Source: WTJX01 sp045106295 (GTDB taxonomy: Bacteria > Bacteroidota > Bacteroidia > Cytophagales > JAAEPT01). Taken from it: DNA of 8,531 nt. A model generated the notes under the pieces. The model did no database searches. It was given only the letters and a program-made list of their open reading frames with translations, and was not told the origin of the DNA. This document shows positions 7,273-8,531 of the stretch, piece after piece (position 1 is the stretch's first letter; the number at the start of each line of letters is the position of its first letter). Where the stretch lies: the NCBI GenBank assembly GCA_045106295.1, contig JBGCEI010000138.1:1-8531 (forward strand), read 5' to 3'. A program made the position numbers and the translations under genes.

Positions 7273-8319
7273 ATGATTAATAGCTATCAAAATAAGAGAG
7301 CCCTTTTAGTTGGCAATGGTGTTAATCTTCTTGATTCAAGTCAATCGTTTTCTTGGGGTGCTCTACTTCAAGAATTAAAGAACACTTATGGTATAGATGT
7401 GGATTTAGACAATGTGTTTAAACCATTTCCACTAGCTTTTGATGAAATGCTGCACCAGAAACCTGGTTCGAATGATTTTAACGATAAAATAAAAACCTTA
7501 AAACAAAGAATAAGTCGTAGTATTAAAAGACAACTTGATGGTAAACGTGGTTATAATGGTTTTCATGAAAAACTCACGTCATTATCATACAATGATATTC
7601 TTACAACAAACTATGACTACTCTTTACAAAAAAGCCTAAACCCAGAATTTCTAACTCTTAAAGATAAACTTGCCACAAACAGGCAAGAACGGAAGTACAG
7701 CTTAAAACGGGGTTATTCTGTTTTGGATAAAAACATCTGGCATTTACATGGAGAACTATTTGATTCACGATCACATTCAGAATCATCAAAGTATTACAAT
7801 GAAGAATCTATAATGATTGGTTATGAACATTACACTTCATATTTAGAGAGAATTCAAGAGAATGTTAAAGGTAAGAGCGGTTCACAAAAAGTAGATTATC
7901 AAAGCTTAATGATTCGTTTACGAAATGGCGAACCTAGCCCTTACTGGACAGATATTTTCTTTACGCACAATATTGACATTGTTGGACAAGGATTTGATTT
8001 TAGTGAGAATCATTTATGGTGGTTAATTAACTATCGTGCTAATGCAATGCGGAATACAAAACCTAAATATGAGGTGAAGATTAATAATAAGATTCGATTT
8101 TTCTACCCTCGCATAAATGGTGCAGACCAAATAAACATAGATGAACTAAATAACTTGAATAAGCTGATAGAGAAAAAGAACAGTGTTCAAAAATCAAAAG
8201 CTATTGCTGAAGTTTTACAAGCATTTAAAGTAGAGCCTAGACCGATTCAAGCTGATTCTTACGAAGATTTCTATGACAAATTGACAAGTAGAGAATTAAT
8301 TGCCAACGCACACTTTTAA
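7273..8319 (+). CDS. SIR2-domain protein, probable NAD-consuming defence effector
   Basis: This 348-aa protein has the landmarks of bacterial SIR2-like defence proteins. LLVGNGVN (11-18) is the nucleotide-binding turn. TTNYD (111-115) supplies the conserved Asn113. WHLHGEL (156-162) holds the probable catalytic His159. IDIVGQGFDFSENHLWWL (234-251) is the late NAD-pocket loop. In ThsA of Thoeris and in DSR2 the matching Asn and His are needed for NAD cleavage during phage infection, so an NADase role is likely but not shown. Residues 265-348 form a mostly helical tail of unknown function, with no recognisable second domain (SLOG, STAND, HerA) and no membrane segment. It starts 3 bp after hsdR, so it belongs to the same transcript. 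Its stop codon overlaps the right hairpin. A non-NADase, sensor-like role remains possible. Confidence 0.85.
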   Translation: MINSYQNKRALLVGNGVNLLDSSQSFSWGALLQELKNTYGIDVDLDNVFKPFPLAFDEMLHQKPGSNDFNDKIKTLKQRISRSIKRQLDGKRGYNGFHEKLTSLSYNDILTTNYDYSLQKSLNPEFLTLKDKLATNRQERKYSLKRGYSVLDKNIWHLHGELFDSRSHSESSKYYNEESIMIGYEHYTSYLERIQENVKGKSGSQKVDYQSLMIRLRNGEPSPYWTDIFFTHNIDIVGQGFDFSENHLWWLINYRANAMRNTKPKYEVKINNKIRFFYPRINGADQINIDELNNLNKLIEKKNSVQKSKAIAEVLQAFKVEPRPIQADSYEDFYDKLTSRELIANAHF

Positions 8320-8374
8320 GCACATTTGCAGGTCGCTCAATGCCAACTCACAGCCAAAACCTGCAAAAGAGCTT
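8318..8374. repeat. Right island-bounding hairpin, same design as the left one
   Basis: Arms 8318-8333 and 8359-8374 pair as outer AAGC/GCTT, an ACA/AGA internal bubble, then a perfect 9-bp inner stem TTTGCAGGT/ACCTGCAAA, with a 25-base loop. GCACATTTG and CAAAAGAGC are shared with the hairpin at 418-481. The inner stem bases differ between the two but remain fully paired in each. It overlaps the last two bases of the SIR2 stop codon. No T-run follows the stem, so a terminator role is doubtful, although it could still shield the 3' end of the transcript. Confidence 0.75.
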
Positions 8375-8398
8375 TCAAGTCCCTGCCCGAGAAAAGAG

Positions 8399-8413
8399 AA
8401 ATTAAAAAAATGC
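8399..8413 (-). repeat. Right copy of a possible terminal inverted repeat
   Basis: The reverse complement, GCATTTTTTTAATTT, matches 388-403 apart from one A. It lies 24 bp outside the right hairpin; the left copy lies 14 bp outside the left hairpin. The remaining sequence to 8478 holds an 8-bp palindrome CACTAGTG (8421-8428) and two AAAGCAC copies, and no gene. Low complexity makes this a weak call. Confidence 0.3.
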
Positions 8414-8478
8414 CCCACCGCACTAGTGGACATTGAAAATGAGAATAAAACGAAAAGAAAATAAAGCACGAAAGCACA

Positions 8479-8531
8479 ATCGAGTAGACGGCCGTGAGCT
8501 GTAATGCCCACGGTGCGCCTCTCACACCACC
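8479..8531 (-). mobile_element. Group II intron, 3' end with domain VI (partial, continues off the right edge)
   Basis: Read on the minus strand, the segment folds as a group II domain VI. GAG pairs with CUC and AGGCG with CGUCU; an unpaired A (window 8485) lies between the two 3' strands. CCGUGGGC then pairs with GCUCACGG around an AUUACA loop. The bulged A is 7 bases from a proposed intron end ...CTACTCGAT at 8479, where the lariat branch point should be. The 3' exon would begin TGTGCTTTCG at 8478 and run down in coordinate. Domain V and the maturase would lie beyond the right edge. Whether this is the same intron species as the left fragment cannot be told, since they cover opposite ends. 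Confidence 0.75.

Noticed and set aside
8318..8374. Ordinary intrinsic terminator after the SIR2 gene
   Set aside because: The stem is not GC-rich at its base, has an internal bubble and is not followed by a T-run.
8296..8525. Two minus-strand open frames of 62 and 71 codons at the right end
   Set aside because: They run across the intron 3' end, the hairpin and the end of the SIR2 gene; the composition is Phe/Ser-rich and unlike a real protein.
1..8531. A circular molecule carrying one intron split by the window edges
   Set aside because: Joining the two edges gives only about 216 bases of intron, with no domains II-V between the parts; two separate copies or an assembly break fits better.
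1..8531. CRISPR array
   Set aside because: No regularly spaced direct repeats of suitable length occur; the short GTGCTTC repeats are too few and too close.

Overview
The window is AT-rich and carries compact genes with weak Shine-Dalgarno signals. The protein style (an XRE regulator ahead of a long HsdM, an HsdR of about 1,010 aa, Lys/Asn-rich proteins) suggests the Bacteroidota, probably a flavobacterium-like or cytophaga-like organism. This is inference from style, since no taxonomic marker gene is present.

Layout. Positions 1-163 are the 5' part (domain I) of a group II intron on the minus strand; it runs off the left edge. The intron begins at the outer end of an imperfect inverted repeat (164-288) that resembles an integron recombination site. 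A non-coding spacer follows (289-568). It holds a long hairpin (418-481) and, next to the first gene, a perfect 8-bp dyad that looks like an operator (513-537). Then come five plus-strand genes packed into one operon: a 68-aa XRE-type regulator (569-775), hsdM (776-2953), hsdS (2946-4229), hsdR (4234-7269) and a SIR2-domain protein (7273-8319). A second hairpin of the same design as the first overlaps the final stop codon (8318-8374). About 100 bp of non-coding sequence follows, and the window ends in the 3' end of a group II intron (domain VI, 8479-8531), also on the minus strand.

How the genes work together. HsdM, HsdS and HsdR form a complete type I restriction-modification enzyme. HsdS recognises a bipartite DNA site, HsdM methylates adenine, and HsdR translocates and cuts unmodified DNA. 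The regulator probably tunes the operon from its own promoter. The SIR2 protein keeps the residues expected of an NAD-binding or NAD-cleaving effector and lies 3 bp after hsdR, so it may be a second, suicidal layer of defence tied to the restriction enzyme.

Most notable points. (1) A run of 16 T within hsdM is in frame as found, but gaining or losing one T truncates the methylase, which suggests an on/off phase-variation switch. (2) A SIR2 effector closes the type I operon. (3) The island is bracketed by two directly repeated hairpins whose stems differ but remain paired, and then by two group II intron ends in the same orientation. This suggests a mobile or recombining defence unit, and may also explain why the sequence ends where it does.
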